NCBI RefSeq assembly: GCF_900184245.1
Contig: NZ_FXXB01000008.1
Coordinates: forward strand, 992,001-1,056,000
DNA: 64,000 nt
Source of the DNA: Brachybacterium massiliense
Lineage (GTDB): Bacteria; Actinomycetota; Actinomycetes; Actinomycetales; Dermabacteraceae
Direction: 5' to 3'
Part shown: one piece after another, positions 1 through 8,615 of the stretch
Layout: every line of letters starts with the position of its first letter
Numbering within the stretch: position 1 is the first letter of the stretch
The notes under the pieces: model-generated
Databases searched by the model: none
Seen by the model: only the letters and a program-made list of their open reading frames with translations
What the model was told of the DNA's origin: nothing
Program-made: the position numbers and the translations under genes

Positions 1-410
1 CCGCGCACCTGCACGGGCGCCTCCATCACGTTGCCCAGCGCCGTGAGGTGCGGGAAGAGGTGGAAGCGCTGGAAGACCATGCCGATGCGGGAGCGCTGGG
101 CGGCGATCTGGGCGGAGGAGAGCTTCTGCCAGCGACCGTCGGGCAGAGGGTCGGGCTCGTAGCCCTGGACCACGCCGTCGATCAGCACCCGCCCGGCGGT
201 GGGCTCCTCGAGCTGGTTGATGCAGCGCAGCAGGGTGGACTTGCCGGAGCCGGAGGGGCCCACCAGCACGGCCACCTCGCCCGAGCGCACGGTGAGGTCG
301 CAGTCCTTGAGCACATGCAGCGCGCCGAAGGACTTGTGGACGCCCTCAACCCGGATCACGGCGTTCTCGACGGGCTGAGTGCTCTGGGTGTTCTGGGGAT
401 CGGTGCTCAT
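1..410 (-). CDS. Polar amino-acid ABC transporter ATP-binding protein, C-terminal part missing
   Basis: This is the cytoplasmic ATPase of an amino-acid importer (HisP/GlnQ family). About 136 residues are visible; the family is usually near 250, so the C-terminal half lies beyond the left edge. Walker A GPSGSGKST is at residues 51-59 and the Q-loop region reads VFQRFHLFPHLT. The signature and Walker B motifs are outside the window. The ATG overlaps the stop codon of the upstream permease gene as TGATG, so the two are translationally coupled. It is the third gene of a substrate-binding protein, permease, ATPase operon. Substrate specificity cannot be read from the fragment. Confidence 0.93.
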   Translation of the reverse strand, partial: MSTDPQNTQSTQPVENAVIRVEGVHKSFGALHVLKDCDLTVRSGEVAVLVGPSGSGKSTLLRCINQLEEPTAGRVLIDGVVQGYEPDPLPDGRWQKLSSAQIAAQRSRIGMVFQRFHLFPHLTALGNVMEAPVQVR

Positions 411-1387
411 CACAGCTCCACCTCCGGGAGCGGGTTCTGCGGGGTGGTGCCTGCGCTGTTCACGGCGGCCTGGCGGGAGCGTCGGCCCTGCCCGGCGGCG
501 GGGGTGCGATCGTCGAAGCCGCGCCCGAAGTGCTTCTCGAGGAAGTGTTGGCCCACCATCAGCACGCTGGTGATCGCGAGGTACCACAGCGCGGCGACGA
601 TCAGCAGCGGGATCGGGGTGAACAGCTTGTTGGCGATGCCGTTGGTGGCGAAGGTGAGGTCGAGGGTGAAGGGCACCGCGAGCACCAGCGAGGTGGTCTT
701 GAGCATGCCGATGGTCTCGTTGCCCAGCGGCGGCACGATCACGCGCATCGCCTGCGGCACGATGATGCGGCGCAGGATGGTGCCGTTGCCCATGCCGAGC
801 GCCTTGGAGGCCTCGGTCTGGCCCTTGTCCACGGAGTTCAGGCCGGAGCGGATGATCTCGGCGAGATAGGCGCCCTCGTTCAGGCCCAGGCCGATCACGG
901 CGGCCCAGAACGCGGTGAGCAGGTCACGGGTGGAGAAGCTCAGAAGCTCCGGCCCGAAGGGCACACCGATCACGATCTTGGGCACGATCACGGTGAACAG
1001 GCCCCAGAACACCAGCTGGGTGTACACCGGGATGCCGCGGAACACGAAGATGTACGCCCAGCTCACGCCGCGCAGCACGGGGTTCTCGCTGCGGCGCATC
1101 ACCGCGGCGGTCAGCGCCACGACGGTGCCGAGCACCATCGACAGCAGCGTCAGCAGCAGCGTCCAGCCCACGCCCTGGACGACCTTGATGTCGAACAGGT
1201 AGGTGGCCACGGTGCCCCATTCGAGCACCGGGTTGGTCACCAGGAAGGAGATCAGCGCCAGCACCAGCAGGGCGACGATGACGGCGGAGATCCAGGTGCC
1301 GGGGCGCGGGGCGGCCTTGGCACGGATCGGGGTGAATCGCTGCTCCGCCGCGGGGCCGGAGGGGCTGGGGGTCTGGGTGGTGCTCAC
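410..1387 (-). CDS. Polar amino-acid ABC transporter permease (HisM/GlnP family)
   Basis: A 325-residue inner-membrane permease. A proline-rich cytoplasmic N-terminus is followed by a first membrane span near residues 33-52 and several more spans. The cytoplasmic EAA-type coupling motif lies near residues 192-200 (TEASKALGMGNG) with the usual following RIIVPQAMR. The C-terminal 40 residues are polar and poorly conserved. The start overlaps the stop of the substrate-binding protein gene (ATGA), and the stop overlaps the ATPase start (TGATG). A single permease gene suggests a homodimeric membrane channel. Confidence 0.92.
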   Translation of the reverse strand: MSTTQTPSPSGPAAEQRFTPIRAKAAPRPGTWISAVIVALLVLALISFLVTNPVLEWGTVATYLFDIKVVQGVGWTLLLTLLSMVLGTVVALTAAVMRRSENPVLRGVSWAYIFVFRGIPVYTQLVFWGLFTVIVPKIVIGVPFGPELLSFSTRDLLTAFWAAVIGLGLNEGAYLAEIIRSGLNSVDKGQTEASKALGMGNGTILRRIIVPQAMRVIVPPLGNETIGMLKTTSLVLAVPFTLDLTFATNGIANKLFTPIPLLIVAALWYLAITSVLMVGQHFLEKHFGRGFDDRTPAAGQGRRSRQAAVNSAGTTPQNPLPEVEL

Positions 1388-2316
1388 GGCTGGGGGTTCA
1401 CTTCCGCGGTCGGGATCATGCCTGCTTCATTGCCCCATGCAGCGAGGATGCGCTCCATGTGGCCGGAATCGATGAGGTGCTGCACGGCGGCGCGCAGCGC
1501 CTCGGCCAGCTCGGGCTGGTCCTTGGCGACGACGATGCCGTTCAGCGCCGACTCCTCGATCTCGCCGATCCCCTCGAGGGTGCCGCGGGAGCGAGCGATC
1601 GCGTAGGCGGTCACCGGGGAGTCGGCCATGAGGATGTCGCCCTTGCCGCCGGCGACGTTCGTGGCGGCATCGGAGTTGGAGGCGTAGGCGAGCAGGTCGT
1701 AGGCGCCCTCGCCGGCGTCGCGGCACTCCTGGGAGCGTTCGATGGACAGCTCCTCCTGGTAGGTGCCCACCTGGAGGGCGACGCGCTTGCCGCACAGGTC
1801 GTCGGGGTGGATGTCATAGGGGTTGCCGGCCTTGACGGCGTAGGAGATGCCGGCCTGGAAGTAGGAGACCATCGAGACGGCCTCGAGCCGCTCCTCGTTG
1901 ACGGTGAAGCTCGAGATGCCCACGTCATAGGTGGAGCCGACGGCGGGGATGATCTGCGCGAACACCGCGGCTTCGGTGCGGGTGGACAGCCCCAGCACCG
2001 CGCCGATCGCGGCGAGGATGTCGATGTCGTAGCCGATCGCCTCACCGGTCGAGCCGACGAACTCGCCGGGTGCGTAGTTCAGGGCGGCGCCGTTGATCAG
2101 CTCGCCGCGCTCGCGGATCTCCGCCGGCACCAGCGCGGCGATCTCGGGCACCTCGGTGATGTCGGCGAGGTCCACCTCGGGCACGGCATCGGATTCGGCG
2201 TCGAGGCGCTCGGAGGCGCGGGTGCACGAGGCCAGCGTCGGGGCGAGCAGGCCGGTGGCCAGCGCGAGCGGCGCGGCGCGCAGCAGGCTGCGGCGGCGGG
2301 GTCGGAGGGAGGTCAC
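1384..2316 (-). CDS. Amino-acid ABC transporter substrate-binding lipoprotein (family 3)
   Basis: Extracytoplasmic solute-binding protein, bacterial family 3, feeding the permease and ATPase downstream. I chose the GTG at 2316, giving 310 residues. The N-terminus then begins VTSLRPRRRSLLRAAPL: twin arginines, a hydrophobic stretch and the lipobox LASC, so it is probably a lipid-anchored, possibly Tat-exported protein. The mature part has the typical pattern of this family (PGEFVGSTGEAIGYDIDI, later ALQVGTYQEE). The start is favoured over an ATG at 2343 because a -10 box TACTAT ends six bases before the GTG, the usual arrangement of leaderless actinobacterial genes. The ligand is probably a polar amino acid; which one is not visible. 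Confidence 0.88.
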   Translation of the reverse strand: MTSLRPRRRSLLRAAPLALATGLLAPTLASCTRASERLDAESDAVPEVDLADITEVPEIAALVPAEIRERGELINGAALNYAPGEFVGSTGEAIGYDIDILAAIGAVLGLSTRTEAAVFAQIIPAVGSTYDVGISSFTVNEERLEAVSMVSYFQAGISYAVKAGNPYDIHPDDLCGKRVALQVGTYQEELSIERSQECRDAGEGAYDLLAYASNSDAATNVAGGKGDILMADSPVTAYAIARSRGTLEGIGEIEESALNGIVVAKDQPELAEALRAAVQHLIDSGHMERILAAWGNEAGMIPTAEVNPQP

Positions 2317-2322
2317 CGATGA

Positions 2323-2351
2323 ATAGTATTCACTGCACTGCATGAGAACAA
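2323..2351 (-). promoter_or_regulatory. Promoter of the amino-acid transporter operon, leaderless
   Basis: Read on the minus strand, TTGTTC (2351-2346) and TACTAT (2328-2323) are separated by 17 bp. The -10 box ends six bases before the GTG at 2316, so transcription should begin at or next to the start codon. The -10 box lies inside an 11-bp perfect palindrome, GAATAGTATTC (2321-2331), which could also be an operator. Confidence 0.55.
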
Positions 2352-2421
2352 CTTGCTGTCGTGCGTCTCACCGGCGGCTCCCTGCTCTGCGGGTTCCGGC
2401 ACGGAGCGTCGCACCGCCGGG

Positions 2422-4518
2422 TCAGCTGCCGAGCGCCATCGGTCCGGTCGTCGTCTCGACCTCGTCCGCGGGCCCGTCGGCCGCCTCCTCCGCGTCGATG
2501 TCCACCGCGGCGCCCTCGAACTGCGAGCGGTACAGCCGTGCGTAGGCCCCGCCGAGCGCGAGCAGCTGATCATGATCGCCCTGCTCGACGATGTCGCCGT
2601 CCTCCATCACCAGGATCAGGTCCGCGTCGCGGATGGTGGAGAGGCGGTGGGCGATCACGAAGGAGGTGCGACCCTCGCGCAGCGCGTTCATCGCCTTCTG
2701 CACGAGCACCTCGGTGCGGGTGTCCACGCTCGAGGTGGCCTCGTCCAGGATCAGCAGGCTGGGCCGGGCCAGGAACGCGCGAGCGATCGTGACCAGCTGC
2801 TTCTCGCCGGCGGAGAGGGTGGACTCGTCATCGTCCACGATCGTGTCGTAGCCCTCGGGCAGCTGGCGGGCGAAGTCGTCGACGTGCGTGGCGCGGGCCG
2901 CTTCGATCACCTCGTCGTCGCTCGCGTCCAGGCGGCCGTAGCGGATGTTCTCCCTCAGGGTTCCCTTGAACAGCCAGGTGTCCTGGAGCACCATCCCGGT
3001 GCGCTCGCGCAGCTGGGCGCGGGTGAGGTCGCGGATGTCGATCCCGTCGATCGTGATCCGGCCGCCGTCCACCTCGTAGAAGCGCATCACGAGGTTCACC
3101 AGGGTGGTCTTGCCCGCCCCCGTCGGCCCCACGATCGCGACCGTGTGCCCGGGATCCGCCACCAGCGACAGATCCCGGATCAGCTCGCGCTCGGGGCTGT
3201 AGGAGAAGGCGACGTGCTCGAACTCGACACGGCCCTCGCGGATGCCCGCCGCGGCGGTGTCCACGGTGGTCTCCAGCTCCTGCTCCTCGGCGTCCAGCAG
3301 CTCGAAGACCCGCTCGGCGCTGGCCACGCCGGACTGCAGCATGGTCGCCATCGAGGCGACCTGGGACAGCGGCTGGGTGAACTGGCGCGAGTACTGGATG
3401 AAGGCCTGCACGTCCCCGAGGGTGAGCTGGCCGGAGACGATCCGCAGACCGCCCACGATCGCCACGGCCACGTAGCTGAGGTTCCCCACGAACATCATCA
3501 GCGGCATGATCAGCGAGGAGACGAACTGGGCGCCGAAGGTGGCGCGGAACAGGGTCTCGTTGCGCTCCTCGAAGCGGGCGGCGACCTCGTCGCGCCGGCC
3601 GAACACGGTCACCAGGCCGTGGCCGGTGTAGGCCTCCTCGACCTCGGAGTTGACCACGCCGGTGGCGTCCCACTGCTGGGCGAACAGCTTCTGCGCCTGC
3701 TTGCCCACCATGCCGGTGACCACGAGCGCCACCGGGATCACCGCGAGCGCGATCAGCGAGAGCTGCCAGGAGATGGTCAGCATCATGACCAGCACGCCGA
3801 CCACCATGAGGATCGAGTTGACCAGGCCCGTGACCGTGTTCATCAGGGTGTTCTGGATGTTGTCGATGTCGTTGGTGACGCGGGAGAGGATCTCGCCGCG
3901 CTTCATCCGGTCGAAGTAGGCCAGCGGCAGGCGGTGCAGCTTCTCCTCGACATCGCGGCGCAGGCGCGAGACCATCCGGTAGATGATCCGGTTCAGGGCC
4001 AGCCCCTGCAGCCACATCAGCAGCGCGGCGATCGCGAAGAGGCCGACGGCCAGGCCCAGGGTCTGGTAGAGCGCCGCGAAGTCGATGCCCTCGCCGGGGG
4101 TGAGGGTCATGCCCGAGAGCATGTCGGCGAACTGGTCCTGCCCGTCGGCGCGCAGCTGGGCGATGACGTCGGCCGGATCGGCGCCGGCCGGCAGCTCCTT
4201 CGAGATGATGCCGGTGAAGATGAGGTCGGTGGCGCGGCCCAGGATGCGCGGCCCCACCACGCTGAAGGCGACGGAGATGACGCCGACGGCGATCGCGAGG
4301 AACAGGTAGGTCTTCTCCGGGCCCATCTCGCGCACCAGGCGCTTGGTGGAGGGCCAGAAGCTCTTCGCGCTCTGGCCGGGGCGCAGCCCGCGGGCGGCGT
4401 CCTTCTCGGAGGCGATCTCGGCGGCGGCGGAGGCCTCATCGCCCGCAGCGGGCACGGTCTCCGGGGTGGTCTCGGGCGTAGTCTCCGAGGTCATGGACTC
4501 GTCCTTGGAGGCGGTCAT
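2422..4518 (-). CDS. Heterodimeric ABC exporter subunit with catalytically intact nucleotide-binding domain
   Basis: A 698-residue fused membrane and ATPase half-transporter. A charged, E/T-rich N-terminus of about 70 residues precedes six membrane spans and the ATPase domain. Walker A is GPTGAGKTT, Walker B LLILDEATSS with the catalytic glutamate, and the H-loop is IAHRLSTI. The signature is the non-canonical LSAGE. The partner at 4518-6254 shows the complementary pattern, as in TM287/288-type heterodimers with one degenerate site. The start overlaps the partner's stop (TGATG) with GGAGG upstream. The exported substrate is unknown. Confidence 0.9.
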   Translation of the reverse strand: MTASKDESMTSETTPETTPETVPAAGDEASAAAEIASEKDAARGLRPGQSAKSFWPSTKRLVREMGPEKTYLFLAIAVGVISVAFSVVGPRILGRATDLIFTGIISKELPAGADPADVIAQLRADGQDQFADMLSGMTLTPGEGIDFAALYQTLGLAVGLFAIAALLMWLQGLALNRIIYRMVSRLRRDVEEKLHRLPLAYFDRMKRGEILSRVTNDIDNIQNTLMNTVTGLVNSILMVVGVLVMMLTISWQLSLIALAVIPVALVVTGMVGKQAQKLFAQQWDATGVVNSEVEEAYTGHGLVTVFGRRDEVAARFEERNETLFRATFGAQFVSSLIMPLMMFVGNLSYVAVAIVGGLRIVSGQLTLGDVQAFIQYSRQFTQPLSQVASMATMLQSGVASAERVFELLDAEEQELETTVDTAAAGIREGRVEFEHVAFSYSPERELIRDLSLVADPGHTVAIVGPTGAGKTTLVNLVMRFYEVDGGRITIDGIDIRDLTRAQLRERTGMVLQDTWLFKGTLRENIRYGRLDASDDEVIEAARATHVDDFARQLPEGYDTIVDDDESTLSAGEKQLVTIARAFLARPSLLILDEATSSVDTRTEVLVQKAMNALREGRTSFVIAHRLSTIRDADLILVMEDGDIVEQGDHDQLLALGGAYARLYRSQFEGAAVDIDAEEAADGPADEVETTTGPMALGS

Positions 4519-6254
4519 CAGGACACCTCCTCCTCGACGCCCTGGGAGCGCACGATCTCGCGATAGGTCTCCGAGCTCTCGAGCAGCTCGGGGTGGGTGC
4601 CCTGGCCGACGATCCGGCCGTTGTCCAGCACCAGGATCAGATCCGCCGAGGTGATGGTCGAGACCCGCTGGGCGACCACGAGCATCAGCGCGTCCTCGAC
4701 CTCAGGGGCGAGCGCCGCGCGCAGGCGGGCGTCAGTGGTGAGGTCCAGGGCGCTGAAGGAGTCGTCGAACAGGTACAGCGAGGGCCGGGCGACCAGGGCC
4801 CGGGCGATGCACAGGCGCTGGCGCTGCCCGCCGGAGACGTTCGTGCCGCCCTGCGCGATCGGGGACTCGAGCTCGAGCGGCATCGAGGCCACGAAGTCGC
4901 GTCCCTGCGCGACGGTCAGGGCGTGCCACAGCTCCTGCTCGTCCGCGCTCGGATCCCCGAACCGCAGGTTCGAGGCGACCGTGCCGGAGAACAAGTAGGG
5001 CCGCTGCGGCACCAGGCCCACCCGGTCCCACAGCACCCGGGCGTCGAGCTCGCGCACGTCGTGCCCGTTCAGCAGCACCCGCCCCTCGCTCACGTCCATC
5101 AGGCGCGGCACCAGGTTGATCAGCGTCGTCTTGCCGGCGCCGGTGCCGCCGATGATCGCGACGGTCTGCCCGGCACGGGCGGTGAAGGAGATGTCCTCGA
5201 GCACGGGCCGCTCGGCACCCGGATAGGTGAAGGAGACGCGGTCGAAGGTCAGCTCGACCGGGCCCTCGATCTCGCGGATCCCATCGGTGCGCTGGTGGAC
5301 GCTGGTCTCGGTGGAGAGCACCTCGGTGATGCGGTCGGCGGAGACCATCGCGCGCGGGATCATCATCGTCATGAAGGTCGCCATCATCACCGCGATGAGG
5401 ATCTGCATCAGGTAGGCGATGAAGGCGGTGATCGAGCCGATCTCCATCTGCCCGGCCTCGATGCGCGGCGCCGCCACCAGCAGCACCATCACGCTGGAGA
5501 CGTTGAGGATGAACATGATGATCGGGTTGATCAGGATCATCAGCAGGCCGATGCGGCGGTTCAGATCGGTCAGCTCATGGTTGACCACGCCGTAGCGCTC
5601 GCGCTCGCGGTCCTCGCGCACGAAGGCGCGCAGCACGCGGATGCCGGCGATCTGCTCGCGCAGCACCCCGTTGATGTCGTCGATCTTGCCCTGCATCTGC
5701 TTGAACAGCGGCGCGGCCTTCAGGATCAGGATCCCGACGGCCACCAGCATCACCGGCACCATCACGGCGATCAGCCACGCCATCCCCGGCTCGACCCGCA
5801 GCGCGAGCACCACCCCGCCGATGCCGGTCACCGGGGCCTGGACCAGCATGTTCAGGGAGAAGAAGATCAGCATCTGCACCTGCTGCACGTCATTCGTGGA
5901 GCGGGTGATCAGCGAGGGCGTGCCGAACTCGGCGAGCTCGCGCGGGGAGAACGAGCTGACCTTCGCGAACACCTCGGAGCGGAGGTCCTTGCCGGTCCTC
6001 ATCGCCGAGCGGGCGGCGAAGAAGTTCGCGGCGACCAGCGCGATGATGTTCCCGAAGGAGATCAGCAGCATCAGCTGGCCGAGCTCCCAGATGACGGGCA
6101 CGTCGGCCTTGGCGACACCGTCGTCGATGATGTCGGCGTTGAGGGTGGGCAGGTACAGGGCGGCCAGCACGCCGACGATCTGGAAGAGCACCACCATGAG
6201 CACCCAGATCCAGTACGGCTTCAGGCCTCGCAGCACCAGACGCAGCAGGGTCAC
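4518..6254 (-). CDS. Heterodimeric ABC exporter subunit with degenerate nucleotide-binding domain
   Basis: A 578-residue half-transporter, first gene of the pair. Six membrane spans lead into an ATPase domain with Walker A GGTGAGKTT and the canonical signature VSGGQRQR. The catalytic glutamate of Walker B is replaced by aspartate (YLFDDSFSALD), and the H-loop histidine by glutamine (VAQRVSTI). It therefore supplies the good signature to the partner's intact site and carries the degenerate second site itself. No drug or lipid specificity can be assigned. The divergent neighbour, a DUF6318 protein, gives no further hint. Confidence 0.9.
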   Translation of the reverse strand: MTLLRLVLRGLKPYWIWVLMVVLFQIVGVLAALYLPTLNADIIDDGVAKADVPVIWELGQLMLLISFGNIIALVAANFFAARSAMRTGKDLRSEVFAKVSSFSPRELAEFGTPSLITRSTNDVQQVQMLIFFSLNMLVQAPVTGIGGVVLALRVEPGMAWLIAVMVPVMLVAVGILILKAAPLFKQMQGKIDDINGVLREQIAGIRVLRAFVREDRERERYGVVNHELTDLNRRIGLLMILINPIIMFILNVSSVMVLLVAAPRIEAGQMEIGSITAFIAYLMQILIAVMMATFMTMMIPRAMVSADRITEVLSTETSVHQRTDGIREIEGPVELTFDRVSFTYPGAERPVLEDISFTARAGQTVAIIGGTGAGKTTLINLVPRLMDVSEGRVLLNGHDVRELDARVLWDRVGLVPQRPYLFSGTVASNLRFGDPSADEQELWHALTVAQGRDFVASMPLELESPIAQGGTNVSGGQRQRLCIARALVARPSLYLFDDSFSALDLTTDARLRAALAPEVEDALMLVVAQRVSTITSADLILVLDNGRIVGQGTHPELLESSETYREIVRSQGVEEEVS

Positions 6255-6433
6255 GAGATTCCTTCCGAAGTGCCGACGGTCCCCGGCACGGATCCCTCGA
6301 CCCGGAAAGCATAGGCGCAGAGGCCGACGGATGGCATCCGACTTCCGGAGGGCCCGCGCAGGGCGGAATCACGGGGAGCGGAGAGATGGGAGCGCGCCGA
6401 TCGCGCGCAGGCGCGTCGTCTACCGTGGGGCGC

Positions 6434-7075
6434 GTGAAACGTCCCGTCCAGCGCCTGATCGTCGTCGCCCTCGCCCTCCTGCTGGTGGTCCCGCTGGGAG
6501 CGGTGGGCCTCAGCCAGCTGCTGGGCCCCGGCCCCGAGGAGCAGGCGGTCGAGAACCCGGAGAACCGGCCGACGGCGGACCCCGCCGAGCAGCCGCCGCG
6601 CCCCGAGCTGCCCCGTCCCGAGGAGCCTGCCGGTCTCACCGAGCACGACGGCGCGGGCGCCGAGGCCACGCTCACCTACCTGCTCGAGTCCTACGACTAC
6701 ATGATGAGCAGCGGGGACGTCTCCGTGTGGGAGGGCTCGGTGGATCCGAACTGCCAGGTGTGCGTGCGCTTCCTGGACAATGCCGAGGTCCTCGCGGAGC
6801 AGGGCGGCTACCTCGTGGACGGCGCCTTCACGGTGCACTCCACCTCCTTCGAGGGGACCGGCGAGCCGCCCGCCACGGGCACGGTCGTCGCCCAGTTCAC
6901 GCAGGAGGAGTCGATCCTGGTGGATGACCCGTCGCTGCAGGCCAACCAGCTCAGCGAGGAGACCGGTCAGATCATCGCGACCGTCGCCTGGGACGGCGAG
7001 CGCTGGCGGGTCACCGACATGACCATCGCCCCGCCCGAGGGCGAAGCCTCCGACGCCGGCGGCGCCACGGGCTGA
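6434..7075 (+). CDS. DUF6318-like secreted or membrane-anchored protein
   Basis: A 213-residue protein of unknown function. The N-terminus VKRPVQRLIVVALALLLVVP is a single hydrophobic segment, either an uncleaved anchor or a signal peptide without a clear lipobox. A proline/glutamate-rich linker follows (residues about 35-70), then a globular part with the motif DPNCQVC typical of DUF6318. The GTG at 6434 is chosen because the -10-like TACCGT at 6421-6426 ends seven bases upstream (leaderless pattern); an in-frame GTG at 6425 is the alternative. The 3' end takes part in a perfect 22-bp inverted repeat described separately. Confidence 0.72.
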   Translation: MKRPVQRLIVVALALLLVVPLGAVGLSQLLGPGPEEQAVENPENRPTADPAEQPPRPELPRPEEPAGLTEHDGAGAEATLTYLLESYDYMMSSGDVSVWEGSVDPNCQVCVRFLDNAEVLAEQGGYLVDGAFTVHSTSFEGTGEPPATGTVVAQFTQEESILVDDPSLQANQLSEETGQIIATVAWDGERWRVTDMTIAPPEGEASDAGGATG

Positions 7076-7101
7076 GCCCCGGGCGGGGCGATGGTCATGT
7101 C
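7016..7101. repeat. Perfect 22-bp inverted repeat spanning the 3' end of the DUF6318 gene
   Basis: The last coding bases at 7016-7037 (starting GACATGACCATCG) recur as an exact reverse complement at 7080-7101, just behind the stop codon. The spacer of 42 bp contains the stop. The right arm ends two bases before repeat element copy A (7104). It could act as a very strong stem-loop terminator, or be the trace of a template-switch event. Confidence 0.85.
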
Positions 7102-7103
7102 CC

Positions 7104-7159
7104 GTTGCGCAGTCGGCGTTCTGAGCCCGCAGAGCACCACGTGCGCAACGGTCGACGAG
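7104..7159 (+). repeat. 56-bp intergenic repeat, copy A
   Basis: This copy begins GTTGCGCAGTCGGCG and matches 8531-8586 at 48 of 56 positions without gaps. The ends are themselves inverted (GTTGCGCA against TGCGCAAC). Further TGCAACGGTC or CGCAACGG fragments follow near 7172 and 7203. The gap 7076-7369 has no convincing gene. It also holds TGTGGACAA at 7324-7332, the complement of the actinobacterial DnaA box TTGTCCACA. Confidence 0.8.
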
Positions 7160-7369
7160 CTGAGCACCACTGTGCAACGGTCGCTGCGCTGCGGACCCCT
7201 GTCGCAACGGACTTCGGCGCTGGGGCGCGCATCCCATCCGCGCCCTCCTCGGGCGCTCATCCCTCGACGTCCCCACCTCTCATCCCCTTCCTCACCCGTC
7301 CCACCGGCCGCTGAGCTGGGCGTTGTGGACAACTCCAGCTGTCCTCCCCGGCGCACTCATGCTGGGGGC

Positions 7370-8335
7370 ATGGTCCGCCGTCCCGCCGAGCTCCCCGCAG
7401 CGCTCCCCTGGCCCGTGTTCTCCCGGGCCGAGGCGCTCCGTGCCGGGGTGTCCGCTGAGCGCCTGCGTCGGCCCGATCTCCGCCGGCTGCGCCGAGGGCT
7501 CTATGCCCGCCGAGATGCACCGCTCGAGGAGGCGAACGTCGCGGGAGCGCTCTGCCGCCACGATCCCGACCTCGTGATCGTCGGCCTCTCCGCGGCGCGG
7601 CTGCTGAAGATCCCCCTCACCCGTCACCTCGAGCGCTGGAATCCCGAGATGCCCGTGGAGGTCACGAGCTTCCGCGCGCGGGGTCGCTCCGACAACGTCA
7701 TCCGCTGGCATGATCTGTCCCTGACCTCGGCGGACGTCCACTCGACGAGCTACCACCACATTCCCACCGGTCGCACCTCTCCGATGCCGATGACCACCCG
7801 TGCGCGGACCTGGCACGATCTCGCCGCGCATCTTTCACCCTCCGCGCTGATCGCCGCCGGGGACCATCTGCTCCGCATCCCCCGCCCGGCGCTCGAAGGT
7901 CGGAAGGAACCCTGGTGCACGCCCGCCGAGCTTCGCGATGTCGCCACGGGCAGGCACGCCACCGTGCTCCGTGCGGCGCTCGACCGGATGCGAGTGGGCG
8001 CTGACTCCCCGAAGGAGACGATGCTCCGTCTCGCCTTCCAAGACGCCGGCTTGCCAGAGCCGGACATCAACGTGCCGCTGCTCGGCTCCCGGAGCGAGTC
8101 CGGGCACTCCCCCGACTTCCAATGGCCGCAGTTCAGGCTGTGCGCGGAGTACGAAGGGGCGGGGCACAACGACCCGAGGCAGGTCGAGCGCGACATCCGG
8201 CGGGCACGCGCCGTGAAGTCCGCAGGGTTCACCGAGGTCCGTCTCTACAAGGATGACCTCCGCCAGGAGTGCGCGCCGGCCATCCGCCTCGTACGCGAGG
8301 AGCTTCTGTCCCGAGGGTGGCGCTCCGGCACATGA
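7370..8335 (+). CDS. AbiEi-like winged helix plus DUF559/Vsr-like endonuclease-fold protein
   Basis: A 321-residue protein. The N-terminus (about residues 10-45, PWPVFSRAEALRAGVSAERL then RRLRRGLYARR) resembles the winged-helix domain of AbiEi-type antitoxins. The C-terminus (about 210-315) carries SPKETMLRLA, then HSPDFQWP, then CAEYEG, the spacing of acidic residues in PD-(D/E)xK-like DUF559 domains. Nuclease activity is inference: the EYEG replaces a typical ExK. ATG 7370 is chosen because homology begins there. No partner toxin gene is adjacent, so this is an orphan. Repeats stand on both sides. Confidence 0.68.
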   Translation: MVRRPAELPAALPWPVFSRAEALRAGVSAERLRRPDLRRLRRGLYARRDAPLEEANVAGALCRHDPDLVIVGLSAARLLKIPLTRHLERWNPEMPVEVTSFRARGRSDNVIRWHDLSLTSADVHSTSYHHIPTGRTSPMPMTTRARTWHDLAAHLSPSALIAAGDHLLRIPRPALEGRKEPWCTPAELRDVATGRHATVLRAALDRMRVGADSPKETMLRLAFQDAGLPEPDINVPLLGSRSESGHSPDFQWPQFRLCAEYEGAGHNDPRQVERDIRRARAVKSAGFTEVRLYKDDLRQECAPAIRLVREELLSRGWRSGT

Positions 8336-8405
8336 GCGCAGAAGCCGTAGATGGCGACGCCACCTCCAGCTTCCGCCCCCCGGACCGTGCCGGACCCCGC
8401 CCAGC

Positions 8406-8485
8406 ACCGCGAGGTTCCGTCGGGAGTCACGAAACTCCGCCTGATGTCGCGAGAATCTGCCGGGTGCCGCGAGAACCCGCGCTTG
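8406..8485 (+). repeat. Four degenerate 20-bp tandem units
   Basis: Units at 8406-8425, 8426-8445, 8446-8465 and 8466-8485 share a core close to GYCGCGAGAATCCGCCGGGT, with each unit diverged from the next. They lie between the stop of the AbiEi-like gene and the large inverted repeat. No open frame or promoter is evident here. Confidence 0.6.
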
Positions 8486-8530
8486 CTCCGGCTCCGAGCG
8501 TTGCGTAGATGGAGTTCTGAGTCCCCGAAC

Positions 8531-8605
8531 GTTGCGTAATCGGCGTTCTGAGCCCTCAAAGCACCGACTGCGCAACGGTCAACGAGAGAACGCCAACTGC
8601 GCAAC
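8531..8605. repeat. 56-bp intergenic repeat, copy B, within a 75-bp inverted repeat
   Basis: Positions 8531-8586 match copy A (7104-7159) at 48 of 56 bases. In addition the first 19 bases (GTTGCGTAATCGGCGTTCT) pair with 8587-8605 at 16 of 19 positions in reverse complement, so the whole block can fold as a long hairpin. A further partial copy precedes it at 8496-8525. Size and structure resemble REP- or MITE-like elements; there is no coding capacity. Confidence 0.75.
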
Positions 8606-8615
8606 GGTCGACGGG

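Noticed and set aside
2314..2343. ATG 2343 as start of the substrate-binding protein
   Set aside because: The promoter -10 box lies between this ATG and the GTG at 2316, so the ATG would not be transcribed from it, and no ribosome-binding site is present.
7370..8335. A complete AbiE toxin-antitoxin pair
   Set aside because: Only the AbiEi-like winged helix is recognisable and it is joined to a nuclease-like domain; no AbiEii nucleotidyltransferase gene is adjacent.
7104..8605. CRISPR array
   Set aside because: Repeats are few, diverged, irregularly spaced and interrupted by a gene; no cas genes are present.
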